Shown here: positions 35,767-44,874 of the stretch, piece after piece
Position numbering within the stretch: position 1 is the stretch's first letter
How the letters are laid out: each line of letters begins with the position of its first letter
Assembly (NCBI RefSeq): GCF_016765635.1
Contig: NZ_JAESVD010000015.1
Location: 1-64,000 of the forward strand
Direction: 5' to 3'
Source of the DNA: Shewanella schlegeliana
GTDB taxonomy: Bacteria > Pseudomonadota > Gammaproteobacteria > Enterobacterales > Shewanellaceae
Length of the DNA: 64,000 nt
The notes under the pieces: generated by a model
What the model was told of the DNA's origin: nothing
The model's input: only the letters and a program-made list of their open reading frames with translations
Database searches by the model: none
Made by a program: the position numbers and the translations under genes

Positions 35767-35803
35767 CTAATCAACTTATAAGTTTATAGGAGTAAGAATA
35801 AAC

Positions 35804-38221
35804 TTAAACGTCTAGGTTCGCTACATTCAGAGCGTTAGCTTCGATAAAATCACGACGCGGCTCAACCTGATCACCCATCAAACAGGTAAATAGTTGGTCG
35901 GCGGCAATCGCATCTTCAATCGTTACTTGCAACATACGGCGAGATTCTGGATCCATTGTAGTTTCCCACAATTGCTCAGGGTTCATCTCACCCAGTCCCT
36001 TATAACGCTGAATGTATAGGCCGCGCTTAGATTCATTCATCAACCAATCTAATGCTTCAACAAAACTAACGACATCTTTAGTTCGCTCGCCACGTTGAAC
36101 ATAGCCACCCTCTTCGATTAGACCATTGATTTCGCTACCCATCTTAACGATGCGCTGGTAATCAGTAGACTGGAAGAAGTCATATGAGAACAAATAGTGC
36201 GTATCGATACCATGCTTACGAATAGTGATCTTAGGCAGGTAAGATTGACGCTCTGGATCCAGAACTGGTTCAGCACTATATAAGATACCGCCAGTCTCTT
36301 TCTCAATTAAGTCAGCAACAAACACATCGGCCCATGCTTTAACTTGTGCTTCATCACTCAACATCTCATTTGTAAGCGCTGGGTGATATAGCATTAAGTC
36401 AGTAATATTACTCGGGTAACGCTGCTCTAGACGAGCAATGACAGATTCAACTTCACGATATTGATTAACTAAACGCTCTAGTGGCTGACCAGACATGCCT
36501 GGTGCCCCTTGAGACGGATAGATGTTGGCATTATCTAGTGCTTGAGTTGTTAGGTATTCTGTCAATGCAGGATCATCTTTCAGATACTGCTCTTGCTTAC
36601 CTTTCTTCACTTTGTACAAAGGTGGCTGTGCAATATAAACATAACCACGCTCAATAAGCTCTGGCATTTGACGGAAGAAGAAGGTCAACAGCAGTGTACG
36701 AATGTGCGAGCCGTCGACGTCAGCATCGGTCATGATAACGATGTTATGGTAACGTGTCTTGTCTGGGTTGTATTCATCACGACCAATACCACAACCTAGT
36801 GCGGTGATCAGTGTTGCCACTTCTTGCGAAGATAGCATCTTGTCAAAACGCGCTTTTTCTACGTTTAGGATCTTACCTTTAAGTGGAAGAATCGCTTGAT
36901 TCTTACGGTTACGACCCTGCTTAGCACTACCGCCCGCAGAATCACCCTCCACTATGTAAATTTCAGAAAGACCAGGGTCCTTCTCTTGGCAGTCAGCAAG
37001 TTTACCAGGCAAACCACCTAAATCTAATGCGCCTTTACGACGAGTCATTTCACGGGCTTTACGCGCCGCTTCACGAGCACGAGCAGCATCGATAATCTTA
37101 CCAACAATCAGCTTAGCTTCGTTTGGATGCTCCATTAGGTAATCACCTAATTGCTCACCCATAGTTTGCTCTACAGCAGACTTAACTTCGCTAGAAACTA
37201 ACTTGTCTTTAGTCTGTGAACTGAACTTAGGATCTGGCACTTTAACAGAGATAACAGCAGTTAAACCTTCGCGAGCATCATCGCCCGTAGCAGCCGTCTT
37301 GCCCTTCTTGTTAAAGCCTTCACGCTCCATGTAGTTGTTCAGGTTACGAGTCAACGCACCACGGAAGCCCGCTAAGTGAGTACCACCATCACGCTGTGGA
37401 ATGTTGTTAGTGAAGCAGAAGATATTTTCTTGGAAGCCATCGTTCCACTGCATCGCAACTTCAACGGTAATACCGTCTTCTCGTTCTTGGATAAAGTGGA
37501 ATACTTCTTTGTTTACTGGCGTCTTGTTAACGTTTAAGTAGTCAACAAATGCACTGATACCGCCTTCATACTTAAAGAACTCATCACGGTTATCACGTTC
37601 GTCCACAAGACGAATACCCACACCAGAGTTTAGGAATGACAGCTCACGAACACGCTTAGCTAGGATATCGAAGTGGAACAAGACATCAGAGAAGGTCTCT
37701 GCGCTTGGCCAAAAACGGATTTCAGTACCCGTCTTAGTCGCTTCACCAATTGCGGTAATTGGCGCATCAGGTACACCGTGGGTATAAAACTGCTCATATA
37801 CCTTGCCGTCACGACGAATAGTCATCTGCAGCTTAGAAGATAGTGCGTTTACAACCGACACACCTACACCGTGCAAACCGCCCGATACTTTATAAGAGTT
37901 ATCATCGAATTTACCGCCGGCGTGAAGTACGGTCATAATAACTTCAGCAGCAGAGATACCTTCCTCTTCGTGGATAGATACAGGAATACCACGGCCATCA
38001 TCTCGAACCGACACAGAACCATCGGCATGAATGGTAATAATGACGTCATTACAGTGGCCCGCTAACGCTTCATCGATAGAGTTATCGACTACTTCGAATA
38101 CCATGTGATGTAGACCTGTGCCATCATCGGTGTCACCGATGTACATACCTGGTCTCTTACGTACCGCATCAAGGCCTTTTAAAACCTTAATACTCGAAGA
38201 ATCATAACTATTCTCTGACAT
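35804..38221 (-). CDS. gyrB: DNA gyrase subunit B
   Basis: The 805-aa ATPase subunit of gyrase, which with GyrA introduces negative supercoils. The start is placed at MSENSYDSSSIKVLKG as in E. coli; an in-frame ATG 8 codons upstream overlaps recF. Visible parts are the GHKL ATPase site (DNSIDEAL, DGRGIPV, GLHGVGVS), the transducer domain, the TOPRIM motif EGDSAGGSAKQGRNRK and DADVDGSHI, and the gammaproteobacterial insert before the C-terminal GEMNPEQLWETTMDP. It follows recF by 16 nt, ending the dnaA operon. Confidence 0.98.
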   Translation of the reverse strand: MSENSYDSSSIKVLKGLDAVRKRPGMYIGDTDDGTGLHHMVFEVVDNSIDEALAGHCNDVIITIHADGSVSVRDDGRGIPVSIHEEEGISAAEVIMTVLHAGGKFDDNSYKVSGGLHGVGVSVVNALSSKLQMTIRRDGKVYEQFYTHGVPDAPITAIGEATKTGTEIRFWPSAETFSDVLFHFDILAKRVRELSFLNSGVGIRLVDERDNRDEFFKYEGGISAFVDYLNVNKTPVNKEVFHFIQEREDGITVEVAMQWNDGFQENIFCFTNNIPQRDGGTHLAGFRGALTRNLNNYMEREGFNKKGKTAATGDDAREGLTAVISVKVPDPKFSSQTKDKLVSSEVKSAVEQTMGEQLGDYLMEHPNEAKLIVGKIIDAARAREAARKAREMTRRKGALDLGGLPGKLADCQEKDPGLSEIYIVEGDSAGGSAKQGRNRKNQAILPLKGKILNVEKARFDKMLSSQEVATLITALGCGIGRDEYNPDKTRYHNIVIMTDADVDGSHIRTLLLTFFFRQMPELIERGYVYIAQPPLYKVKKGKQEQYLKDDPALTEYLTTQALDNANIYPSQGAPGMSGQPLERLVNQYREVESVIARLEQRYPSNITDLMLYHPALTNEMLSDEAQVKAWADVFVADLIEKETGGILYSAEPVLDPERQSYLPKITIRKHGIDTHYLFSYDFFQSTDYQRIVKMGSEINGLIEEGGYVQRGERTKDVVSFVEALDWLMNESKRGLYIQRYKGLGEMNPEQLWETTMDPESRRMLQVTIEDAIAADQLFTCLMGDQVEPRRDFIEANALNVANLDV

Positions 38222-38237
38222 ATTATTCTCTCGTCGG

Positions 38238-39320
38238 TTATTCAATTACCGTTACACGACCCTGTTCCACATGGAACATCTTACTTGGTGGCGTGATTAA
38301 CGAATCCACTATCGCTGCAGGCTCAATAGCCGTGACAAAAACTTGTGCCCCGGTATCCGCTAATTGCTGTAGCAATAGTTTTCTATGCTGTGCATCCAAT
38401 TCCGATGGAAGGTCATCCACCAGATAAATACTTTTTTTATCTATTTGTTGTTTAAGCAACTTTCCCTGTGCAATACGCAACGCACAAACTAATAACTTCA
38501 ACTGGCCACGAGATAGAGCATCTTGTGCAGGTAGGGTTCCTACCCGCAAACGTAAGTCTGCTTTATGTGGTCCACTGACGGTATAGCCTGTGGCTAAATC
38601 TCTGGGATACTGCGTCTCAAGTAGCTGCGTATACTCGGTTTTACTATCCCATCCTCGAGTAAAAGAAACCTTAACATCAACCTGAGGTAAAAACTCTCCG
38701 ATTATACCCTTAAGTAACCCATTTAACGAGTCTACATATTGCTTTCGTATCTCGGTAACCAGTTCAGCATAACGAATAAATTCTTTATCCCAAAACTGAA
38801 TCGAACTATAGGGAGATCCATCTCTGAGCAATTGATTTCGCTGCTTTAAAATTCGACGAACATTCACCCATGCAGCATAAAAACGTGGGTCGGAATGAAA
38901 TGCTCCCCAATCGATAAACTGGCGTCTCGATTTGGGACCTTCGAACAGCAATGAAAAACTCTCAGGGGTGATCACTTGGATCGGTAATGTTTCCGCTAGC
39001 GTCGATAAACGCTTTACTTTATCACCATTGATTTTAACTTCAATATCACCGCTTCTAAAACGCCTTAAACCTATCTTACTTTGCTCATCACCGCTTTCCA
39101 TATTGGCAAACAGAGTCAAAGCATCATCGTCATTCTTAATGACACGCTGGGAAAGATGGCTGCGAAAGGAGCGCCCCATGCCGAGGAAGTAAATCGCCTC
39201 GAGGATACTGGTTTTGCCACTGCCATTGTGGCCATAAATTAAGTTCAGGCCGTCACCCGGCTGCAATTGTGCAGAAGATATATTACGAAAAGATTCGATA
39301 TGGAGACGGCTAAGACTCAT
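38238..39320 (-). CDS. recF: DNA replication and repair protein RecF
   Basis: A 360-aa SMC-like ATPase that with RecOR loads RecA at single-strand gaps. Walker A is GHNGSGKTS (30-38), the ABC signature is LSRGQLKLL and Walker B is YLVDDLPSELD. It shares the dnaA operon, with dnaN 119 nt upstream and gyrB 16 nt downstream. A degenerate parS-like palindrome lies in its last codons (38263-38278). Confidence 0.97.
   Translation of the reverse strand: MSLSRLHIESFRNISSAQLQPGDGLNLIYGHNGSGKTSILEAIYFLGMGRSFRSHLSQRVIKNDDDALTLFANMESGDEQSKIGLRRFRSGDIEVKINGDKVKRLSTLAETLPIQVITPESFSLLFEGPKSRRQFIDWGAFHSDPRFYAAWVNVRRILKQRNQLLRDGSPYSSIQFWDKEFIRYAELVTEIRKQYVDSLNGLLKGIIGEFLPQVDVKVSFTRGWDSKTEYTQLLETQYPRDLATGYTVSGPHKADLRLRVGTLPAQDALSRGQLKLLVCALRIAQGKLLKQQIDKKSIYLVDDLPSELDAQHRKLLLQQLADTGAQVFVTAIEPAAIVDSLITPPSKMFHVEQGRVTVIE
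38263..38278. promoter_or_regulatory. parS-like site, one mismatch
   Basis: TGTTCCACATGGAACA differs from the perfect site only at position 9 (A for G), which breaks the central CG. It lies in the recF 3' end, about 16 kb from parAB. Weakened ParB binding is expected; the call is tentative. Confidence 0.5.
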
Positions 39321-39439
39321 TGATGACCTTTTATGACAACGGGGGAGTGTTCTATTACTGAGTCACTTAGGTTAACCAGATAAAGTGTGTTTGACGCTTT
39401 TACTTGGTTAACCTTAAGTTGAGATAGGAAAGGTCCGAT

Positions 39440-40540
39440 CTACAAACGCATTGGCATAACAACATACATAGAGTCTTGTTCTATGTGGTTGTCAATCAGC
39501 GCACTTGAGTTACCGTCTATCAAAGTAATGCGTACATCGTCTGAAGGTAGGTTATTAAGTACATCGAGTAAGTAACTGACGTTAAAACCTATCTCTAATG
39601 GCGCATTTTCATATTCAACATCTAAGATCTCTTCCGCTTCTTCCTGTTCAGGGTTGTTAGCAGTGATCTTAATTAAATTGTTTTCCAGCTGTACACGTAC
39701 GCCACGGAACTTCTCATTCGACAGAATAGAAGCACGCAGTAACGCTTGCTTTAACTGCTGACGACTAGCAATAACGATTTTATCGCCGCCTTTTGGCAAT
39801 ACGCGACGGTAATCTGGGAAACGACCATCTACAAGCTTACTGGTAAATACAGCTGTAGCCGTGGTCGCTCTAATCGCATTATCGCCAATCGCAATGGTCA
39901 CATCTAAATCATCAGCTTCAAACGAGCGCATTAGTTCTAACACGCCCTTGCGCGGCACGATCACCTGCTTTTCAGGCAGTGAAGCTTCGATCATTCGATG
40001 ACTCAATGCCAAACGGTGTCCGTCTGTCGCAATCGCACGCAGCACATTACCTTCGGTTTCCAATAACAGACCGTTAAGATAATAACGCACGTCTTGGTTA
40101 GCCATGGAGAACTGTGTCGCATCGATCAACGACTTCATGGTGCCTTGCTTCAGAGTAAACTCAATCTCAGCCTCAAAGGCATCAACATTGGGATACTCTT
40201 CAGCCGGCAAAGTAGCCAAAGTAAAACGACTACGGCCAGAACGTAACAACAGACGATTTTCTTGCTGTTCTATCTTAAGCTCTACCTGATCCGGTAGTGA
40301 CTTAACAATATCTAAAAACTTCTTTGCTGGGACAGTTGTACGCCCCTCAAGGATCTCACCTTCTAGCTGAACTTCGCCAACTAATTCGACCTCTAAATCG
40401 GTTCCGGTCAACTTTAGTGAGTGATTACTCACTTCAACTAAAAGGTTTGCCAGTATAGGCAAGTTGTGTCGCCTTTCTACCGCACCACTAACGAGTTGAA
40501 GCGGTTTTAATAAGGCATCCCTATCAATTGAGAATTTCAT
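39440..40540 (-). CDS. dnaN: DNA polymerase III beta sliding clamp
   Basis: A 366-aa sliding clamp, with three repeated clamp folds. It starts MKFSIDRDALLKPLQLVSG and ends YVVMPMRL, the usual clamp C-terminus that forms part of the partner-binding pocket. The motif ATDGHRLALSHR is present. The length equals E. coli DnaN. It follows dnaA by 19 nt and is cotranscribed with it. Its job is to tether DNA polymerases and the RIDA factor Hda to DNA. Confidence 0.98.
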   Translation of the reverse strand: MKFSIDRDALLKPLQLVSGAVERRHNLPILANLLVEVSNHSLKLTGTDLEVELVGEVQLEGEILEGRTTVPAKKFLDIVKSLPDQVELKIEQQENRLLLRSGRSRFTLATLPAEEYPNVDAFEAEIEFTLKQGTMKSLIDATQFSMANQDVRYYLNGLLLETEGNVLRAIATDGHRLALSHRMIEASLPEKQVIVPRKGVLELMRSFEADDLDVTIAIGDNAIRATTATAVFTSKLVDGRFPDYRRVLPKGGDKIVIASRQQLKQALLRASILSNEKFRGVRVQLENNLIKITANNPEQEEAEEILDVEYENAPLEIGFNVSYLLDVLNNLPSDDVRITLIDGNSSALIDNHIEQDSMYVVMPMRL

Positions 40541-40559
40541 TGATTCAATATCCCTGATC

Positions 40560-41945
40560 TTAAGAAGATAAAGTTCTTATCAAGTTAGCATAATCTTCTT
40601 TAATGTCATGACTTTCTTCACGCAACTGCGCAATTTTACGACATGCATGTAAAACAGTTGTGTGATCACGCCCACCAAAGGCATCGCCAATTTCTGGCAA
40701 GCTCTGGTTAGTTAACTCTTTCGATAATGCCATAGCCATCTGTCTTGGACGCGCCACGCTACGTGAACGACGCTTAGACAGCATATCGGCCATCTTAATC
40801 TTGTAGTATTCCGCCACCGTCTTTTGGATATTATCGATAGTGACTAGCTTCTCTTGTAGAGCCAATAGATCACGCAGTGCTTCACGTACAAAATCGATAG
40901 TGATCGGACGGCCGGTAAAGTTAGCGTTAGCAATAACACGGTTTAATGCGCCTTCAAGTTCACGAACGTTTGAACGTAAACGCTTAGCAATAAAGAATGC
41001 CACTTCATCCGGTAAGTTGATGCCACTCTCTTGTGCTTTACGCATCAAGATCGCCACACGGGTTTCTAATTCTGGTGGCTCAATCGCAACCGTTAGACCC
41101 CAACCAAAACGAGACTTTAGACGATCTTCCACACCATCGATCTCTTTCGGGTATTTATCCGAAGTCAAAATGATCTGATGATTACCTTCTAGTAGCGCAT
41201 TGAAGGTATGGAAGAACTCTTCTTGAGATCTGTCTTTATTAGCAAAGAACTGAATATCATCAATAAACAGTGCATCGACGCTACGGTAGTAACGTTTAAA
41301 TTCTTCGATAGCATTATTTTGTAATGCTTTAACCATATCTTGCACAAAGCGCTCAGAATGCATGTAAACCACTTTTGCATCAGGCTTATTCTTAATAATG
41401 CCATTACCAACAGCGTGCAATAGGTGAGTCTTACCTAGACCGGTGCCACCATAAAGGAACAACGGGTTATACGCACCACCAGGATTTTCAGCCACCTGCA
41501 AAGCAGCCGCTTTACCTAATTGGTTTGATTTACCTTCTACGAAGTTATCAAACTGGTAAGTCGGATTAATGTTACTACGGTGATTAGCATTCGCCATTGG
41601 CTCGGCATGCGGAGTATTAAAAGAAGGTTTGGCAACTTCTCTACTCGCAGGTCTGCTAGTTCTTACTGCTGCTGTGGCCTGAACAACAGGTTTAGCCGAT
41701 GGACGGCTACCGATATCGAAACGCAAACTTGGCGCATCGTTACCCATTTGTTCAGTAAAAAATTGGTTGATGATATTAAGGTATTTATCCCTAACCCAAT
41801 CCAACACAAAACGATTAGGTGCATAGATGACGAGTGTATCGCCTTCCATTTCTGCCTGTAACGGTCTTATCCACATACTGAATTGCTGAGCAGAAAGCTC
41901 ATCTTGCAGCCTTGCGATACATTGTTGCCAAAGTGAAACCGCCAC
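40560..41945 (-). CDS. dnaA: chromosomal replication initiator DnaA
   Basis: A 461-aa DnaA. The start is GTG at 41945, preceded by GGGGATAA, giving MAVSLWQQCIARLQDELS, the conserved domain I. Domain III has Walker A GGTGLGKT (166-173) and Walker B LFIDDIQFF. Domain IV ends with the DnaA-box reader GGRDHTTVLHACRKI. The ribosome site overlaps a DnaA-box-like TTATCCCCA (41951-41959), consistent with autoregulation. It heads dnaA-dnaN-recF-gyrB and diverges from rpmH. Confidence 0.98.
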   Translation of the reverse strand: MAVSLWQQCIARLQDELSAQQFSMWIRPLQAEMEGDTLVIYAPNRFVLDWVRDKYLNIINQFFTEQMGNDAPSLRFDIGSRPSAKPVVQATAAVRTSRPASREVAKPSFNTPHAEPMANANHRSNINPTYQFDNFVEGKSNQLGKAAALQVAENPGGAYNPLFLYGGTGLGKTHLLHAVGNGIIKNKPDAKVVYMHSERFVQDMVKALQNNAIEEFKRYYRSVDALFIDDIQFFANKDRSQEEFFHTFNALLEGNHQIILTSDKYPKEIDGVEDRLKSRFGWGLTVAIEPPELETRVAILMRKAQESGINLPDEVAFFIAKRLRSNVRELEGALNRVIANANFTGRPITIDFVREALRDLLALQEKLVTIDNIQKTVAEYYKIKMADMLSKRRSRSVARPRQMAMALSKELTNQSLPEIGDAFGGRDHTTVLHACRKIAQLREESHDIKEDYANLIRTLSS

Positions 41946-42391
41946 TGTAGTTATCCCCAGAAGATCATACAAAAGAGGTCTATTCTATAGTGAGATCACG
42001 CTGATCGCTATCCTTTAAATATATTTATCCCCAGATAGATCAACTAATCATTAAGATCTCGATCTTAAAAGATCCCTTGAGATCAAAAATATTCAGCTAA
42101 GCTTCAAATCCAGCTTTATAAAGCGATCCAGATCGATCTATAATAGATTGCCTTCGATCTGCTTTTTGATCTGCTAAACCACAAGATGTAGTGGTAACTC
42201 ACAGAGTTATCCACACATTATAGTAGCGTTAAACCGTCGAAGAATATTCAGAGATGCCAATATTTCATCACTTGAGTGCTTTCCTTGTTGACGAGGATAA
42301 CTAAAGTGATTACAATTCGGCCTCTTTTTTGCCCTTAGCTCTATTTTATAGAGTGTAAGGATTATTAACCTAACAAAGACGGATTGCCATA
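41946..42391. promoter_or_regulatory. dnaA-rpmH intergenic region with DnaA boxes and GATC cluster
   Basis: This 446-bp gap between divergent dnaA and rpmH holds one perfect DnaA box TTATCCACA (42207-42215) and two near-boxes TTATCCCCA (41951-41959, 42025-42033). It has 13 GATC sites between about 41962 and 42172, far above chance. It provides dnaA autoregulation and methylation control. The same gap is the actual oriC in Pseudomonas, so it may be a relic or secondary origin here. Confidence 0.7.
42288..42316 (+). promoter_or_regulatory. promoter of rpmH-rnpA
   Basis: TTGACG (42288-42293), a 17-bp spacer and TACAAT (42311-42316) lie 75 nt before the rpmH start. It has near-ideal boxes and spacing. 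Confidence 0.75.
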
Positions 42392-42529
42392 ATGAGTAAA
42401 CGTACTTTTCAACCTAGCAACCTGAAGCGCAAGCGTTCTCACGGCTTCCGCGCTCGTATGGCTACAGTAGGTGGCCGTAAGGTCATCGCACGTCGCCGTG
42501 CTAAAGGTCGCGCTCGTCTTTCTGCGTAA
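42392..42529 (+). CDS. rpmH: 50S ribosomal protein L34
   Basis: A 45-aa, highly basic protein, [20 protein letters not shown] followed by [20 protein letters not shown] and ending ARLSA: the L34 sequence, nearly invariant in gammaproteobacteria. It is a component of the large ribosomal subunit. It is first gene of rpmH-rnpA-yidD-yidC-mnmE. The start ATG is at 42392 with a good promoter at 42288. Confidence 0.98.
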
Positions 42530-42537
42530 TCGTAGAA

Positions 42538-42900
42538 ATGCAAGTGACTAGCTACACCTTTACGCGGGAGTTACGTTTGTTAACTCCCGCGCAATTTAAA
42601 TCTGTATTTACCAAACCTATCAAAGCGTCCTCCGCTGAAATAACCTTACTTGCAATTCCTAATTCTGAACAACATCCTCGTTTAGGACTAACTGTTGCCA
42701 AGCGTTATGTCAAAAAAGCAAACCAACGTAACCGTATTAAACGCATAATTAGAGATAATTTCCGTTTACACCAGCATGATCTACCCGCTGTGGATATCGT
42801 TGTGCTTGTAAGAAATGGCGTGCTTGATATGGAAAACGCAGAACTTAAAAAATTAGTAGAAAAGCTATGGCGAAAACTCAGTCGCCGTTACAATGGCTAG
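42538..42900 (+). CDS. rnpA: ribonuclease P protein component
   Basis: A 120-aa basic RnpA, which binds the M1 RNA and helps it cleave the 5' leader of tRNA precursors. The signature RNR segment ANQRNRIKRIIRDNFR (61-76) is intact, preceded by RLGLTVAKRYVKK. It starts 8 nt after rpmH, as in nearly all bacteria. Its 3' end overlaps the start of yidD by 34 nt. Confidence 0.97.
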   Translation: MQVTSYTFTRELRLLTPAQFKSVFTKPIKASSAEITLLAIPNSEQHPRLGLTVAKRYVKKANQRNRIKRIIRDNFRLHQHDLPAVDIVVLVRNGVLDMENAELKKLVEKLWRKLSRRYNG

Positions 42901-43121
42901 CAACCACGATTATTCGTGGTTACCAACTACTCATAAGCCCCATGCTGGGGCCTCGTTGTAGGTTCAATCCAACGTGTTCACATTACGCAATCGAAGCAAT
43001 TCGTTTGCATGGAGTGGTGAAAGGGTGTTGGTTTGCAGGTAAACGCATATTAAGATGTCACCCTTTACATCCGGGCGGAGAAGACCCCGTCCCTAACAAA
43101 AAACATAGGTGCGATAAATAG
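42867..43121 (+). CDS. yidD: membrane protein insertion efficiency factor YidD
   Basis: An 84-aa YidD/Hyp-haemolysin-like protein with an amphipathic N-terminus (LQWLATTIIRGYQLLISPML) and the Cys-rich core CRFNPTCSHYAIEAI, GCWFAGKRILRCHPLHPGGEDP. It is thought to sit at the inner membrane and assist YidC-dependent insertion. It overlaps rnpA by 34 nt and ends 3 nt before yidC, so the three are translationally linked. Confidence 0.95.
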   Translation: MAKTQSPLQWLATTIIRGYQLLISPMLGPRCRFNPTCSHYAIEAIRLHGVVKGCWFAGKRILRCHPLHPGGEDPVPNKKHRCDK

Positions 43122-43124
43122 GTT

Positions 43125-44759
43125 ATGGAATCTCAACGCAATATATTGCTGATCGGTTTGCTGTTTGTCAGCTTTCTACTGTGGCAACAGTGGCAAGCAG
43201 ATAAAGCTCCTCAACCGGTAGCAGCAGCTCAAACTCAATCTTCAATCCCTGCTTCAACGGTTGCTGACGCTCATAGCTCAGACGTACCTGATGCCGATTC
43301 AGCTATACCGGAAGCGGTTACCGCATCAAAAGAGCTAATCACTGTTATTACTGACCAACTAGAGATCAAAATTGATCCAGTTGGCGGCGATATTGTTTAC
43401 TCAGCCCTATTAGCTCATAAGCTTGAGGAAAATGGAGACGACCCATTCGTTCTTCTAGAGCAGACAAACGATATCTATTACATCGCACAGAGTGGCCTTA
43501 TTGGTCGTGATGGTATCGATAGCAGCGTAAAAGGTCGAGCTCACTTTGACAGTGCTTCACGTGAGTACAAATTGACTGATGGTCAAGACACACTAAACGT
43601 GCCTTTGACTTACGTTAGTGACAAAGGTGTTACTTACACAAAAGTATTTGTCTTCACTCGTGGCAAATACAACATCGCTGTTGATTACAAAATTAACAAC
43701 ACTTCAGATGCGCAGCTTCAAGTTCAAATGTATGGACAGATTAAGCACAGCATCAAGAAGAGCGAAAGCAGCATGATGATGCCTACATACCGTGGCGCAG
43801 CATTCTCGACTGCAGACATTCGCTATGAGAAGTACAGCTTCGACGATATGATTGATAAAAACCTAGATGACACAACTCTAGGTGGCTGGGTTGCAATGCT
43901 ACAGCACTACTTCGTATCGGCTTGGGTACCACCAGCAACAGAAAAGAATATTATTTTCTCTAGCGTAAAAAATGGACTCGCGAATATTGGTTTCCGTGGT
44001 GAGCTACAAGATATCGCACCGGGTACTGAACAAACTATTTCAGCTGAGTTCTATGTTGGCCCTAAAGATCAAAAAGCGCTATCAGCACTATCTCCATCGC
44101 TAAACCTAGTAGTTGATTATGGTTTCCTATGGTGGTTAGCAGTACCTATCTACAAACTATTGATGTTCTTCCAGTCAATCGTTGGTAACTGGGGTGTTGC
44201 TATTATCCTAATCACGCTAACTGTTCGTGGCTTGCTATATCCGCTAACGAAAGCGCAATACACCTCTATGGCGAAAATGCGTAATCTACAGCCTAAGCTT
44301 GCCGACCTGAAAGAGCGTTTTGGTGATGACCGTCAGAAGATGGGTCAGGCTATGATGGAACTGTACAAGAAAGAGAAAGTAAACCCTATGGGTGGCTGTC
44401 TTCCTATCTTGCTACAGATGCCTATCTTCATCGCACTATACTGGGTACTACTAGAAAGTGTTGAATTGCGTCATGCGCCATTCATGTTATGGATTACTGA
44501 CTTGTCAGTACAAGATCCATACTACGTACTACCTATTCTAATGGGTATCTCGATGTTCATTATGCAGAAGATGCAGCCAATGGCACCGACAATGGACCCA
44601 ATGCAAGTTAAGATGATGCAGTGGATGCCAGTGATCTTTACCGTATTCTTCCTATGGTTCCCAGCAGGTCTGGTTCTATACTGGTTGGTAGGTAACTTAG
44701 TGGCGATTACGCAGCAGAAAATTATCTATGCTGGTCTGGAGAAAAAAGGGTTAAAATAA
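43125..44759 (+). CDS. yidC: membrane protein insertase YidC
   Basis: A 544-aa inner-membrane insertase. It has one N-terminal transmembrane segment (NILLIGLLFVSFLLWQQW), a large periplasmic domain (~60-340), and a C-terminal group of five membrane segments from about 345 with the conserved Oxa1 core (NWGVAIILITLTVRGLLYPL, the cytosolic loop with YKKEKVNPMGGCLPILLQMP). It inserts small proteins such as AtpE, encoded in this same window. It is followed by a strong terminator and mnmE. Confidence 0.97.
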   Translation: MESQRNILLIGLLFVSFLLWQQWQADKAPQPVAAAQTQSSIPASTVADAHSSDVPDADSAIPEAVTASKELITVITDQLEIKIDPVGGDIVYSALLAHKLEENGDDPFVLLEQTNDIYYIAQSGLIGRDGIDSSVKGRAHFDSASREYKLTDGQDTLNVPLTYVSDKGVTYTKVFVFTRGKYNIAVDYKINNTSDAQLQVQMYGQIKHSIKKSESSMMMPTYRGAAFSTADIRYEKYSFDDMIDKNLDDTTLGGWVAMLQHYFVSAWVPPATEKNIIFSSVKNGLANIGFRGELQDIAPGTEQTISAEFYVGPKDQKALSALSPSLNLVVDYGFLWWLAVPIYKLLMFFQSIVGNWGVAIILITLTVRGLLYPLTKAQYTSMAKMRNLQPKLADLKERFGDDRQKMGQAMMELYKKEKVNPMGGCLPILLQMPIFIALYWVLLESVELRHAPFMLWITDLSVQDPYYVLPILMGISMFIMQKMQPMAPTMDPMQVKMMQWMPVIFTVFFLWFPAGLVLYWLVGNLVAITQQKIIYAGLEKKGLK

Positions 44760-44777
44760 CCTTTAGCTCTGACTAAC

Positions 44778-44814
44778 AAAAAGCGGTCTAATACTGAGTA
44801 TTGACCGCTTTTTT
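44778..44814 (+). terminator. terminator after yidC
   Basis: An outer stem AAAAAGCGGTC / GACCGCTTTTT with an inner AATAC/GTATT stem, then a T-run, lies 18 nt after the yidC stop codon and 60 nt before mnmE. It may attenuate rather than stop read-through into mnmE. Confidence 0.85.
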
Positions 44815-44874
44815 GCTTTCTATGTAGAAGCAGTATTTTTATCAACACCTGAAATCAGATTAGGAAACACAGTA

